A DNA stretch of 64,000 nt from Phycomyces nitens (GCA_022702545.1 JAHRBC010000006.1:2790001-2854000), one strand, 5' to 3'. Numbered from the stretch's first letter, positions 1-14,112 are shown. Translations and numbers: made by a program. The notes: generated by a model from the sequence alone, not told the origin.

Positions 1-350
1 TAACCAATACTATTGTTATCCAACACGCGGCCCGCATTTTTATAGTTTTATTTGTGCAAAAGTCTTGCGCTTTTGAAAAGTATGTACAAAAAGTTGATAT
101 TGAAGTCTGAACGCACCATATCAAAAAAAAAAGAGTAAAAACAGTAAAAGCAGTAGAAAGAGAAAAACAGATATTAAATTAGCATGAGATTTGGTGATTA
201 GCCACAGATGTAAAGCTATTCTCCATTTAATAGTTTACATTGCTTTATATTTCAAATTTAATAATTTATTTACAGTTAATTTTTGATAGTACAAATTATA
301 TATTTGGGATAATGAATTGTTGATGACTAGAGTATGAACCATTTCCATCC

Positions 351-1228
351 TCAAAAAGCTTTTTCGGGTCGACCGTTTCCTGGGTACCGTCTGGGTATCG
401 GGAATGTAGCCGAGAGTTGTGCCGCCAAGTCTGATATTATCGGAATTCCTTGTCTCTGAACCTGGACCTGGATATACTTGAAAGAACTTGGAATCACTGT
501 GTCCTGTAAATCTTTTCTTAAAAAAAAAAGAAAAATACCAAGATGAGAGCATAGAGAGAAAACGTTGATAATAATAATACTACTTACCTAATCCCCGGCC
601 GTCGGCTCCGGTTTATCTGCAAAACAGTAATACAGAAAGCAAAAACATGAAAGCAAAAACTGGGAAGCCAAAACTGGGGAGCCAAAACTGGGGAGTCAAA
701 ACTGGAGAGCCAAAACTGGAAAGCAAAAACAGGAAAACAAAAACTGGGGTGCCAAAACTGGGGTGTCAAAACTGGGGAGCCAAAACTGGGGGTGCCAAAA
801 CTGGAGAGCAGAACTAAGGATTCATGGACTTACATTGAATGGTGGCCGGTTGCGGATACTGGTATGGATGGTAGGCGGTGGTGTCAAAATATCTTGATTG
901 ATGACTGTAGGCTAGTTTGACATGTTGGATGGATATCAACAGACGGATGCGTGTCAAACACGCTTGTAAATGAAAAAAGACATACAGATGTCAGAGATGG
1001 ACTACTGGTCGTGTAAATTTTGAGGAAGTATGGTACTTTTTGGGTACAAACCGTAGAGGGCGAGAAAGAGAAAGAAAAGAAAAGAAGAAAGGCAATCAAA
1101 ATGGATGTATTTATAAGAAATACCATTATTCTGGTGTGTGTAACAAAGCTGTGGGAAGGAATATGACGCTTATCACTTTCTTTACTGCTTTCGTCCATGT
1201 TGCTAGTGGGCATGGTGTATATGGCCAT
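351..1228 (-). CDS. Putative four-exon small protein, unrecognised
   Basis: Tentative model. Exons on the minus strand, 5' to 3': 1228-1124, 911-834, 616-588, 516-351. All junctions are GT-AG (two donors are GTAAGT) and the 125-residue frame closes on a TGA. The start region is Ser/Lys/Asp-rich and hydrophilic. The last exon reads KDLQDTVIPSSFKYIQVQVQ and continues in similar amphipathic style. I know no family for it. The intron at 617-833 holds a minisatellite. A second frame is also open across the last exon, so both the frame and the existence of the gene are uncertain. The first exon could be preceded by others. Confidence 0.35.
640..812. repeat. Minisatellite, about 15-base unit
   Basis: About eleven diverged tandem copies of a unit close to GGGGAGCCAAAACTG, with variants such as GGAGTCAAAACTG and GGTGCCAAAACTG. 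It lies wholly inside the proposed intron 617-833 of the putative gene around it, or in plain spacer if that gene is not real. Confidence 0.85.
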
Positions 1229-4200
1229 TTCTATTGGTCAGATTTTTGTACTGATGGGAATAGTCGGTAGTAGGCGAGAATATTGGTATTTTGTTAGAAA
1301 GAGTGTAAAGAAGATCAAGGCAACAAAGGAATGAAAGAGAGCTGATTTAGATTGATCAACCAACTTTAAAGACAGAGTACAAGAGTGTCGATTTTTGATT
1401 TTTGCGTTACTTTAGAGTGGTCCGTGCACTTGTTGATGAGCAAGAGGTTGCTGGACAATAAAGAGCCAGTCCATACATACAATGACAGGCAAATAGAAGA
1501 AAAACAGATATATCTTGTACTATACTGTGGAAAATGTGATTCCAGATTGTTTATTGAAATGAGATTAGAAATGACAAGATGGTCTGCATTGGAATGAGCA
1601 ATGGGCATCGAATGCAAAGGATGGAAGAAGAGATGATGCATTTATGATGAGTGTTTTAGAAACGACATGAATCTACTTGATGCCGGTATATTTGATGGCT
1701 TGTATATTAAAAATAAATAAATACTGTGAGAGTATTAGCTATTAAAATAATAACACTTTGGTAGATAGCCTAGCATTTCTATAGTTGAGCTGCATGTATT
1801 TTCTGTTGTAGATGAAAAAGTTCCAGAGTTTATTATCCATTATATTTTGATTTTTTATGGTGAGATGTAAAAGTAGGAAATAGAACTGATGGATCCTTTT
1901 GTTGAATATATTTCAAAAGAAAATATATATATTACTTTTTGTTTTCTTTTGGCTTTAAAACCAAAGCTACATTAACAAATCCCTCGTTTCTTCAGTTGAA
2001 AAACGATTCAAAAGAACTGTACCTCGCTGCGAGTTGTGAGAGTTTCTTTGTGGAGGAATTATTCTTCTGCACAAGGCCAACAATTCCTCAGGAGGTATAG
2101 TCTTCGAGTACAGCAAGCATAGCGTTGCAAAGGTTGCTACCGAAAATTCTGCTTGCACCAGTTTTATTATACATGTGAACAATTAACCGAAATCCTTCCA
2201 AGATTCACAAATCATAGGCAAGAAAAAAATAAAAAAAACAGTATTGGCCCAAATATCTTGGCGATACTCCCATGTTGTATTTTTCTCCATTTTTAATGAT
2301 TTTAAAGCATGTTGCTTTTTTTTATTAAAGAAAAAAGAATCGAGACCCCACTTTTCCAAGGTGTGAGTATATTGCCTTTAATCAATGCTAATTCCGTTTG
2401 TTCTGATTTTATATATTTTCAATTTAGTATCAATACAACCATGAGCAATGCATTTATCAAAAAGAAAACTTTGGACCGTTTTATTATTACACTTTATTCA
2501 GGTTATCGCATCTCTTTCTGAGGAGTAGTTTTATTCACCATGGTAGGGACTGGCAGAATTTTATTAAACTAGTAAACTCTTTCTATTTATTCTTTTCTGT
2601 CCTTATATTTTTGGATGCTTTGGCATAAAGACATCATACCGCATACCAATATACAGTTGTGCTTTTTTTTAGCACCCAACTTGGCTCTATTGGTTAAAAG
2701 ATCAATATTAACAACAAATGTCTCGATTCCTGCAATTTCTTGGCTTGGCCAGGATTTGTTCAAGTTTCTTTTTTTTAAAAAAAAAAGAAAGGCTTTGTAA
2801 AGAAGTTCGAAAGATCTTTCCAAAAAAGAAAAGCCGGGGTCATGAACCAATTCTTAAAAATATATACTTTATAAAGGAGGGTGTATGCAACACACTGATA
2901 TGAATCTTAACTACGAGCGCCCTGAGTAGGAGAGTAATGTTGCGGATCCCGTTTAATTCTAGAAATTGATCTTTTAACTGCTGGAATATTTAAAAATTGG
3001 CTTTAATAAGAAAGAGTAAAGTCGAATTGATATTATTATTATTATTATTATTGTTATTATTCTATAAATATCACAGTATTGTCTTTACCAGCATCTCTTA
3101 TAATATTAATCTTTCAGGATTTTACCAAGTCTGTTTTTTTTTGTTCAATTTAGTAAATAACTTGGAGATCTACAGTAGTTTGTACTATAAAATTACAAAA
3201 AGTTGAATAAGGAAAACAGTTTATTGTTCCATCCAAGGTCGTTTCTCCCAAAGAAAAGGTTGCTATAGAAAAATCATGCGGATAATACAGACTACCACCC
3301 CATCATGAAGCAAAAATAGACCTAATTCCTTGGCCAGTCTTCTCAACTAGATATCTAGTTTATAAATATACTTGTAGGGATCATCGCTAACATAAACTCT
3401 GCACCTCTTGTATAGATGCTTATAATACAAGAGTAGCTAAATAAAACATGGCCATTTCAGAGCCAATGTTAAAAAGTTAATGCTATGCGCAGACAATTGC
3501 TCAGTTGGTTTTTATAAAAAAGAAAGTATGTATAGGAATTGAATCTAGAGATCCTTTGGCTTACGAAAATTACTGTCTATTCTGGCGTGTCTATCTTGGT
3601 TTGTTCATCATCTCATTCTGGCCTAAAATACTGTATGAAAATACGGAAAGCACTAAATATAGCCCGCTTAATATGGACTATAATCCCATCCCTCTGTTAC
3701 ATTTAAAAAAAATATAATGACTATGCATCCTATGTGCAATGTTAATAAGATAAGAAGGAAATTACTATTGTCATCCCTTATTCTGAGCATATTCAGAAAA
3801 GAAATAAAAATAAAACTGTTTGTGGTTCTCCTTGTCATAAAAGCTTAAGCTCAAATGCATTTACAATCTTTTGGATATTATGGTTTGATCAAATGCACAT
3901 TTGGGGGGAGATAATTAATCTTGTATGCTTGTTTCTTAATAAATATATATAGATATATAAGAATACGGGGTTGTATCAAGAGTGTATTACTTTTTATGCA
4001 AATGGCTAGCTGTAAGCTTTATTTTGTCCAAGGAGACTTGTATTATGGGTTATAGCTGTGAGGGGTGTATTTGGTCTCATAAAGTACTATTAAATAATGA
4101 TATTTAAACGCATGTACTTGAAATATTAAAGGAAAAGCAGAACAAAAAAAAGATTGTTGTTCAGAATATGGACAAGAGAGACTCCATGGATCTGACTTGT

Positions 4201-7200
4201 AGTAAAAGAAAAAAAGGGAACAATGGCTGCAAAAGGCATTTAATACACTTTTCTTTCATGACATTGTCCATCGATCATATAATTAAAAGGGGTGGCGATC
4301 ACAACCTAAATGTAAGGCTAAATCCGAAGAAGTACTTGTCATATCCACCCTTAAATGGACAAGATACCCATTTATATACATATCCCAAAGTCAGAGAAAA
4401 CACCTGCTTTATTCATTTCTATTACTCTTCTTTATTAAAAGCGTCTGAATCATAATAGTTGTGGAGAGCACAATGTGCCTAGACGTTCTTCTTGTTCTTT
4501 TTATCTAGCGAATACCTGTATTTAAACCCTCACATATACCTGTACGAATAAAAAAACCTTCTCAATTGAAGTCTGGGGTTTCAATAGTGCACATATTCAG
4601 AAACGATAGTAAGGGTAAACGATGGGGTCAATGGAACCAAAACTATCTCTTGTATCTTTAGCAAAATTCTAACCGGTTTATATGTACAAGTAATCGGGAG
4701 CTTCTAGTCAAAGGGAGGCCGACATAGACACATACCGAATATATATAAAACACTAGTTTAAAGAGAAGGGGCTCCTCGAAAGATTTGCAAAAGTACAATT
4801 GGAAAGCATAAATTGATCAGATGCTTATTGAAAGATCTCGAATTCACAAAAAGGCAATGGCTTATTGTCAAAGACCGGAGGATTTTACTGGTTCCATGCC
4901 ATTTCAAATGTTTCTGGATTCAAGATGGGATTTACAACCCTAGGTTAGAGAGTATGTACAAACTCGAAATAAGATCAGAAATGTAAATAGAGATCTCAAA
5001 GGCACTAAACCAATATACGTTGCAATATTTTCTTTTTATTTGTGTTTATGCATATGTTTAAAGTTAACTCTTGTAAAGAGAGATCTGGAAAGACTATGGT
5101 TATTGGGGTAAAGAAGAAATTATTAATCTGAGAAATAATGGACTTCTTTGTCTAATAAAAGTACTGCTTCCAACAGCATCATACTGGTAAATAGTCTTTA
5201 TAAATGTCCCTAAAAATGGTTGAGCCCTATGGCTGTCAATATGCTTTAATCTAAGATAACTATAGTTCATAAAGCATGTTAGAGTTCTCTGTATATGTCT
5301 TGCACCCCCCAAGTTTATTATGGACCGAGGGGTAAATCTTGCGACAGAGTTAGAAGGTACAAAGCAAGGTGTTTTTCTGCACTAATATTAATTAATGCAC
5401 TCATTTTCAAGAATCTCAATTGAGGAGTGGTGCCTATTTTGCAGTCGACAGTATTAACTCTCTTTTTTTTTGGATAGCAAAAATCATTGAATACACAATT
5501 TCTGGTTCATTCCTTATTCTTCTCTGGGCGCTTTTCCCTTGACCTGTTTTTTTTTATATCTCATGGAAATTTTAGCCTTTGTGATGTCTGTTGTAATTTC
5601 TTAAACTCTCTGTTGATCCAGGTTACATCTTACTCATATGCAATCTTATCACTAGCTCCTTTTTGCCATTTATACTTTATTGGAAAAGACATGGTTTACG
5701 GGTACTCCAGATTTGCTTTATAAATATTAAAGTTTGAATACTGAGAGGCATTTCAGGCGATCGTCAAAGAAAAAGAATTCACATCAGATAAACCAGTCGT
5801 AATTGCATATACACACATTTGCTCAAGTGCATTCAAGTCTCTCCTAACTTTGACAATGATTATTGATGCGTCAATACCAATAAAGAAGAAATAGAATGTT
5901 CAGCAAAGATTTAAGCACTGATTCCTAATGCTCGTTTCAAAAGACATCTTGAAAATCTTGCCTGCAAATGTTGCCTTGTCTTTTCAGAATGTTATGGATA
6001 ATAATAATAATCATACGATTGATGAGCATAGTGTATTTCTCTCCTCAAGCTGCTTTGATTTGTATTAAACCTTTCTGTTTGTTGTTTATTTCTCTAACAA
6101 GATGTTTATACATTTCAAACAAACACAGTTTCAAATCAGCCATTTACTTTTTTTTCTCAATGACAGGATTATCTTTATTTATCGAGCGATACAAAGGCAA
6201 AAAGATGCCTTGAAAATATGGTTAGACTTTATGAATACAGACACGGACACAACAACAGTTGTATTTTGTCACTTTAATGCAATCTTCTTTTTTTTAATCT
6301 AGTTGTAAGAAAGACCCTTGGCGGCTTGCGCCCTATCTGGTATTTCAAAGCGTGAACTTGTCTTGTTATGTCTCAAAATAAGATTGCTTTCAACATACCT
6401 TCTCTTTGGGCTTGTTCAGTTGACTGCATTAACCCCCTAGTCAGAGTTAACCGACCAGTCGAACGGTACAAGGATATACATTGCTAGAATGCTAAAAATG
6501 GATCTCTTGCAAGAATCTATATACACAGCATCTTGATATAATCAAAGGAGAAGTTTTTTATGATTATAATTTTTTTTCTTAGATTTATTGAAACACTTTT
6601 ACATGCTGAACAAACCTATCGATCTTGTGCTTTATAAACATGAAATCTCAACAGTGAGCTATCGATAAGGACCCAAGATTGTGTCTGAGATCTCAATTAA
6701 AGATCATGATGTTAGAATGGTGGGGTGTACATTGATCATTAGACCAAATCACAACCAGCTTTACTGTCAAAGATGTATTGACATTTGTATATTTTGGCCG
6801 CCCAATGCTTTAATTTTTATCTGCAAAACATATATGTTACAAACAACGGTGTGTACAGATGCACTTCATGTTTATTAATCAAATAGCAAATTTGAACATG
6901 GGATAAGCCGTGGCCATTCCTTGGCCCAGAGCTCATTTGCTTTTTGCTGTCCACATGTGTGTGTGTGTGTGTGGGTGTATATGACATTAAGCATTAAACT
7001 CAGATGCGAGGGGTACTTTGGTGTTATGGACCCTGTTATTTATTGTTATTTTCTCTCTGTTTACACTAGAGATTGGTGAGAACATGTTGCAAGGGGCTAT
7101 GAGCTTCAGGTCTCTCTGTCTTGCAGCCAACCATGTCTTTTGAGGGCATCATTTTATTTTATTTTATTTTCCTATTTATCTCTCAATCTATCTCTCTATC

Positions 7201-8940
7201 AAATAACCCCAATAAACACTTGGCTGATCAATGTCTGAGCCTCTGGTTATTGGAACCATCGGAATAATAAACTCTGTATGATCTTCTATATTATTACAAA
7301 GTCCAGACATTGCCAAGCCTTCTGATTTGCTCTGTTGGTCTCTAAAGAAAAGCGTATACTTGGTTTTGATATCTATTCAAAGACCCAATAAAATAAATAC
7401 CTACTTGCAAATGTATACAAAATATACTTTTAGTGGTCTAAAGAGCAAGTTTATTATCCACAAACACAAATGTCCACATACTGTAACCAAAAACATCTTT
7501 CTTTTATTATTTTGGGCCACAAAGAAAAGAAAGAAAGAAGAAGAAAAAATCTTATTAGAATATAGATATGTAGAAAAGGAAAAGCCTTGTTTACAAAAAG
7601 TTAAAATCTTTATTTGTTTTCTAAATGAGAATGACATTTGCAACAAGATTGTGAGAAACAAATATCACTAGACTTTGGTATTCTAAATGCTGCATTCGAG
7701 ATTCCGACTTTAAAGAAGCATTTGAATTCATTGCCTTTTCTTTTTATTTCGCCAGAAAGCTAGTATCGTATTACAAAAGCCCATGTTTGGTTAGATAAAC
7801 GTGGTCAAATAGAGAAAATTTGGGTGTAACTTTTATTGCCTATAAAAAAAGAGAGAGAGTACAAAACAAAAGAGCAATATGATACCAAGCTTGGAGAATT
7901 AGACAAAATAGAATGCGGCAGTGTCATTGCTCCTGGCGTATATTTAACCCGAAGTTGATACGCCCCTTGTCTCACTCAAAGCCTTTTCGAAATAAACAAG
8001 CACAAGACACTAGCCCATTTGGTGACAAACCATTAAAACCAAACACTAGAACTATTGTCCTTGATACTAGACTGCAAAACTATCCAAGACATGGGTTTAT
8101 CAAGACTGTCTTGTATCAATGTTATTTTGTGTGCAAAATAAATAAATAAATAAAATAAATGGTTATGGACAAGAGGCTATTTAAAGCCCTGGATAAATAA
8201 AGAGAGTTTCTTAAAGAGGGCAAAAAAACAATAAATATAGATCCTTGTGTAAATATTGCTTGCACTGCATGGCAAATATTCGGAAATCATAGGGTCAGCA
8301 ATCTCGAGAACAATTCGAGAAGCTTGTAACTGGGAATTCATCTTAAGTTTCGGGGCAAGAGCACAGACTTGCTTTAAACGATATTTTCCATGTAAAATAC
8401 AATTTAAAATAATCCCAGAGATCTTCATTTCCCTACAACACCCGGACCCTCCATCGGTATATTTTACCATCCTTGACCATTTTATTAAATCTTATAATCT
8501 TTTTATATTCCCAAACGTCATTCTCGCCTTGTGTCCAGTAGATAGAGTCTCTTTAGTGTCCTAAAGAGGTACCGGACAGGGCTTCTGATCAACGGCTTTC
8601 CGATCTCACCCTTTTTCTAGACACCCTGGATCCTCATATCCTACAATCTGGATACTGCGGTTGTACACCTACCAATTCGTTTCTTGAAAACAGACACTGG
8701 CATTGGAGCGTCCTATGCCATTCAACATACCCCTGTAGTTTTGTTCCTTGCAAATAGAATAGCCTTGTAAGCCCTTTTAACCCCATGCTTCATGTGATGG
8801 CGGGTACCAATATATTATTTCAAAAATGAAAATATCAGATATTTGCAAAAGAGTATAAAGATCATTGTCGCGCACGGCTTCAAAAAGAAAAAAGACCTTA
8901 ATCTACCTCTTTTATTCACCCCTCTCTTTTTTACTTTATC
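1229..8940. other. Gene-poor AT-rich stretch
   Basis: About 7.7 kb in which I recognise no gene. Open frames are short, rich in Phe/Ile/Lys/Tyr, and match no family known to me. The only frame with mixed composition is a minus-strand run at 2182-1967, which reads partly like protein (contains KTIPPEELLALCRR) but has no visible splice partners. Short simple repeats occur: ATT at 3031-3055, GT at 6957-6973, ATTTT at 7152-7170. Decayed mobile elements are possible but cannot be shown by eye. Confidence 0.5.
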
Positions 8941-9980
8941 ATGAGTACCCAAGACTCCAACAAGTTTGTTATTGTGTGTACTATAGATCAATCACTCTTT
9001 GAATCTCATATACCAATTTCAATAATTAGAATTTCCTGATGGGTGGTGTCTCTGCCGCCGTCTCCAAGACTGCTGCTGCTCCAATCGAACGTGTCAAGCT
9101 CTTGATCCAAAACCAGGATGAGATGATCAAGCAGGGTCGCCTTGATACTCCTTACAAGGGTATCAAAGACTGTTTCGCTCGTACACTCAAGGACGAAGGC
9201 GTGGCTGCCATGTGGCGTGGAAACACCGCAAATGTTATCCGCTACTTCCCCACTCAGGCCCTCAATTTTGCATTTAAAGATCAATTCAAGCTCATGTTCA
9301 ACAAGGACAAGAAGAAAGATGGCTACTGGCCCTGGGTGGCTGGCAATGTTGCTTCTGGAAGTGCTGCTGGTGTCTCTTCGCTCGTCTTTGTCTACTCTCT
9401 CGATTTCGCCCGTACTCGCCTAGCCAACGATTCCAAGTCATCCAAGAATGGTGGCGAGCGTCAGTTCAAGGGCCTCATTGATGTCTATCGCAAGACCATT
9501 GCCTCTGATGGTATTGCTGGTCTCTACCGTGGTTTTAATGTGTCTTGTGTTGGTATCATCATCTACCGTGGTCTCTACTTTGGCATGTACGACTCGATCA
9601 AGCCTATTATGCCCAAGGATTTCCAAAGCAGTTTCTTGGCTACTTTCCTGCTTGGCTGGGCTGTTACCACTAGTTCCAGTCTTAGTAAGTTGTTTATGTT
9701 TTTTGAAAAAGAGATTCACAGATGGCTTTATTGACATGCATTTTATGATTTAGTCTCGTACCCCACTGACACTGTTCGCCGTAGAATGATGATGACCTCG
9801 GGTGCTGCTGTCAAATATGACTCTGCTTTCCATGCTCTAAGAGAAATTATGGCCAAGGAAGGCATACGATCTCTCTTCAAGGGCGCAGGTGCCAATGTTC
9901 TTCGTGGTATTGCCGGTGCTGGTGTTCTCTCTGGCTATGACCAGCTTCAATTGATCATGTTTGGCAAGAAATTTGCTTGA
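8941..9980 (+). CDS. Mitochondrial ADP/ATP carrier (AAC/ANT)
   Basis: Exchanges cytosolic ADP for matrix ATP across the inner mitochondrial membrane. Exons 8941-8973, 9030-9684 and 9754-9980 give 304 residues, the normal length. The first exon codes [11 protein letters not shown] and joins in frame to [13 protein letters not shown], the conserved start of the first helix. Three carrier repeats follow, with PIERVK in the first and a Tyr-Pro-Thr-Asp start to the third. The RRRMMM nucleotide-carrier signature falls just after the second intron. Both introns are short GT-AG (56 and 69 bases). A CT-rich tract lies directly upstream of the ATG, as is common before strongly expressed fungal genes. 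The GC-rich, biased codons also suggest high expression. The gene shares its strand with the MutS gene 315 bases downstream. Confidence 0.97.
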
Positions 9981-10185
9981 AAGCTTCATAGCAGTAATCC
10001 ACTGCCCATCTTTTTATTATTATTATTTTAAAAAAAGGGTAGAGAACAACCATAAAATCTTGTCATGTTTTATAAAGCAAGCCAAGGTAGTGAAATAAAG
10101 ATAGGCTTTCGCTGTCACGTCTTGTTTTTTGTTTGTTTGCATCGTCTTGCTGCTTTGCTTTAAACACCTTTTTTTTTAAAAGCAA

Positions 10186-10247
10186 ATATATATATATATA
10201 TATATACACGTATATACACATACACATACACATATGTATATATTGCT
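10186..10247. repeat. TA/CA dinucleotide tract
   Basis: A run of TA units followed by CA-containing units, ending about 50 bases before the MutS start codon. It is an AT-rich promoter-proximal microsatellite with no other content visible. Confidence 0.8.
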
Positions 10248-10294
10248 GTCCAAACAAACACAAAAGAGACAGAATTGGTTATAGAGAAACACCA

Positions 10295-13200
10295 ATGCTT
10301 AGACACTGCAGACGTCTTAATCTTGCCCGAATCCGACCAGTTGTTTTATCTCGTCTATTGAGTAATTCACCACCAATCCACAAACGCATCACCAATGCCA
10401 ATGCCGAGGAATTGTTTGCTGAATTGCCTCCGCCATTGCCTCCATTGGAATTAAGACAGGTCGCAACTGGATCCATAGTCCTGGATACCGTACGAGAATA
10501 CACAAAAAAGTATCCATTGTGTGTACTGTTGATTCAAGTTGGAGACTTTTACGAGGTAAAAAAATTTATTTTTCTTGACAAATTCAAATGACAATTGCCT
10601 CCCCCTTTTTTTGCATTATACGCTTTTTACTATTGTTTTTGTGCTCCCCCCTTTTTTTTGTGTGTGTGTGTGTTTTCGTATTCCTAAGCCCTGGTTGTTA
10701 CTATTGCACCAAAGCTCTATGAATCTCATGCTACTCATTACGCAGCCCAACTGGATCTCAAGTTGACAAAGAAGGACATGGCATCAGGTGTAACCGTTGA
10801 TTTTGCGGGATTTCCGTTACGGTCTTTGGATCGCTATTTAGACATGCTCGTAAACAAGCTGGGATGCAGGGTAGCCCTGTGTGAACAGCATGGAACAGCC
10901 ACTAGGGACGATGGATCTATCATGGGAAAACGGAGACGTATAACACGAATCATCACACCTGGCACCGTAATTGAAGAGAGGTTCCTAGACGCAACATCTA
11001 GCAACTATCTCTTGGCCGTCCTGCCGTCTGTTTCAGCTGTTGGACAGGATGGACAGGATGGACAGGATGGACAGGATGGCGATGAAGTTGGGCTGGCATG
11101 GATCGATTTGTCTGTTGGAGAGTTTGTCCTTCAGCAGAGTCAATTACAAGCATTCAAAGACGATGTGGCACGTATTCGACCACGCGAAGTTATTCTTCCC
11201 ACATGGATGAAACCACGCACAGGCATAGACAACCATCCAATCGTACATATCCTGAGCCAAGACCCTTCTGTGGCCCTGACTTATCAGTCTGATTCAACCT
11301 TTGATTCTCAGAAAGGCCAAGAATTCTTAAAGGAAATCATCAGTACAGATCCAACAGATACCACCAGCACTTGTTTTGAAAAGGAAGAAGAAGCAGATGT
11401 GTCGAGTGGTCCAGATGTAGCAGCCGCCATGGCACTCTTGCACTATGTCGACAGCACTCACATGGGGGAGCGCCCAAGACTACAGCGTCCGGTACGGTTT
11501 AGTCCGGAAGCAATGTTGCGGATCGACAGTGCAGCAATGGGATCATTAGAGATCGTCCGGAGTCTCAAAGATGGCAGAAGAGCAGACAGTCTGCTGGGAA
11601 CCATAGACTGTACAATCACAAGCGCCGGGTCAAGGTTACTGACCAGCTGGCTGACATCACCACTCACATCCATGGGACGAATCAACACACGGCTAGATAT
11701 AGTAGAGTTCTTTGAATCAGAGCCTCATATCCTGAATGGCATCCGTCGCACCCTCCATTTGAGCACAGACGCACAACGGGCCCTCCAGCGCCTAGCAGTC
11801 CGGCGTGGGCAAAGGTCTGATCTGGTTGAGATTAGCAGTACATTCGAGGCAATAAGAGCACTGCAGAACCAAATGTCTTTGGTGTTTGATGTCAAACCAC
11901 TTGGCAAACATGCATCAGCAGTAAAGAGGCTATTCCAGACCCTAGATCCCCACCAGGACCTTGTTGAGTTTATTCAGAGTGCTGTAAATCCCATCTGGAT
12001 TCCAGAAAAAGAAAGAGAAAGAGAATTTGGATATGTGAACCGTAACTTTAACCCAGAGCTAAAAAAGATACACAAACGTCTTGATGAACTCGAAAGTAAC
12101 CGAGACAAGATTTCCAGTGAACTAAAGGCAATATGTGGCAATTCAGTCACCCTTGTGAGCCAAGGTCCTTACAAACATATCGTTGAATTGAACGCATCCC
12201 AGGCCGAGAAGCTCACAACAATCTATGCCTGCACCCTCGTCAATAAAACCAAAAGCAAGCATCGTTACCAGACCGATTTCTGGACGCCATTGTCGGTCCA
12301 GATAGAAACAAACCAGAACCTGTTGGTGGAAATGGAAAGAAAAGTGTTTGAACAAGTGGTTCAGCGGATACTCGACCAATCTTCTACAGTACTTGACAGC
12401 TGCAGAACAATGGCACAACTGGATGTCCTTACTTCCTTTGCTTGGCTTTCGCGTGAAAAACGCTACGTGAGACCAAATCTCAGCCTGGCAAACCAGACAT
12501 CGATTGTCGAGGGCCGACACCCGGTAGTAGAAGCACACCTGGCTCGCAAAGGACGCGAGTTTGTAAGAAATGATCTTTACCTTGGACAGGACCAGAGTGT
12601 CTGGCTGCTCACAGGCCCTAACATGGGAGGAAAGAGTACCTTCCTGCGTCAAAATGCAGTTATTGTTCTTCTGGCCCATATTGGATGCTTTGTGCCTGCA
12701 AAACGTGCAGATATTGGGATCACAGACAGAATATTCAGTCGAGTTGGTGCATCTGACAACCTTGCCCAGGATCAATCGACATTTATGGTCGAGATGGTCG
12801 AGACAGCCACGATATTGCAACAGGCAACTGCACGCTCAATGGTCATTATGGATGAAGTCGGTAGAGGAACATCCACTACAGATGGCTTCTCACTTGCCTA
12901 TGCGATTCTCTATGATCTCTGCAGTCGAATTGGCTGTAGGACGCTGTTTGCAACCCATTATCATGAATTGGCCAAAGAGCTTGATGTCAAAGAGAACTCT
13001 GCCTTTGATAAGATCAAATGTTTTATGACCAGTCTACACGAGAGTGAGGACGGTAGTTTTACATTTTTGCATCATGTTCGACCAGGTGTGTGTACTCAAT
13101 CTCATGGACTAAAGGTGGCTCAATTGGCTGGTAAGCAAGCATTATAATATCATATTTTTTCAAGATGTTTGGCATTAAGATGTTTTATTATCAGGCCTAC

Positions 13201-13310
13201 CACCTTCTGTGGTTCATATGGCACAGGGAATGTGGACCCGCTTGAACCAAACAGGGTCCATGCGTCCCAAGCCCTATTCCATCGGTACACAACAGGAAGA
13301 ATCAAAATAA
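10295..13310 (+). CDS. MSH1: Mitochondrial MutS homologue (MSH1-like)
   Basis: DNA mismatch recognition ATPase, probably for mitochondrial DNA. Exons 10295-10555, 10715-13130 and 13195-13310 give 930 residues, close to yeast Msh1. The start was chosen for its Arg-rich presequence without acidic residues (MLRHCRRLNLARIRP), typical of mitochondrial import. The mismatch-binding domain begins with GDFYE at the first exon end and continues LYESHATHYAAQLDL in the second. The ATPase domain shows Walker A GPNMGGKST, Walker B DEVGRGTSTTDG and ATHYHEL. The last intron interrupts the conserved VAQLAG segment, and the third exon supplies LPPSVVHMAQ. Odd feature: four tandem copies of a nine-base unit add Gly-Gln-Asp repeats between mismatch and connector domains. 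The first intron (159 bases) is longer than most here. Assignment to MSH1 rather than another MutS rests on the presequence and domain order. Confidence 0.93.
11042..11077 (+). repeat. In-frame 9-base tandem repeat in MSH1
   Basis: Four identical copies of GGACAGGAT encode consecutive Gly-Gln-Asp units. Because the unit is a multiple of three, copy-number change would not break the frame. Confidence 0.9.
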
Positions 13311-14074
13311 AATAACTATAAATGTGTATATGGGGGAGGGGGAAGCTTGATACTTTGCCAATATTTCACTAGATGGTAGTTCAGAGAGAGAGACAAAAGG
13401 TGGTCATCTAAGGCTCTTGACCAAAACATTTTTAAAAACCAAGATGTGCTTTGTAAAGTTGTATATGAATGAAAAATAAAGTGTCTGGTACGATGACCAA
13501 GGTGTTGCATGGCTCATTTCACGATCGACCCTCTTTCTATTTGGTAAAATGATAATTACAATAAAGATTTGGAAACGGTTGAATTGACTTGAACTCTGAC
13601 GGCCTTTGATTACTCCTTATCAAGCACCCCGCGCGCCTCTTTGGCCTTTGGAATCGAGAAATGAAGAATGACCTGCAAACCCCCCCTTTTTTTTTGAGGA
13701 AAGAAATATAATATATATATATATTTCCAGTCCGTTCATCACGTCAAGCAATATTAACTTTCGATCGTAAAGACACATTTGACCAAAAATGTTAAACAAT
13801 GACCTATTCACGGATCTTGTTTCCAAAATGACTCTTTTTTTTTTCTTTTGGGTTTGAAAGCAAAGTATATCTATCCGCTTGGGTCTCGTCCCACATTAGA
13901 TGCATATTGTAATGCCTATATACTTGTACTCTTCAATGGTGGTTACAGGTAAAGATGATTAAAGACACTGAATAGATTATATAAAGTCAAAAAGGACCTC
14001 TGGACTGCTGTATTTCTTTTAGCCTTGTGTCTTAGGACTGATGAGGTGCATGTAATGAAGATGAGACCAAAAAA

Positions 14075-14112
<38 letters not shown>

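Noticed and set aside
12143..12820. 225-codon minus-strand frame opposite the MutS gene
   Set aside because: Shadow of the MutS ATPase region, which is clear on the plus strand.
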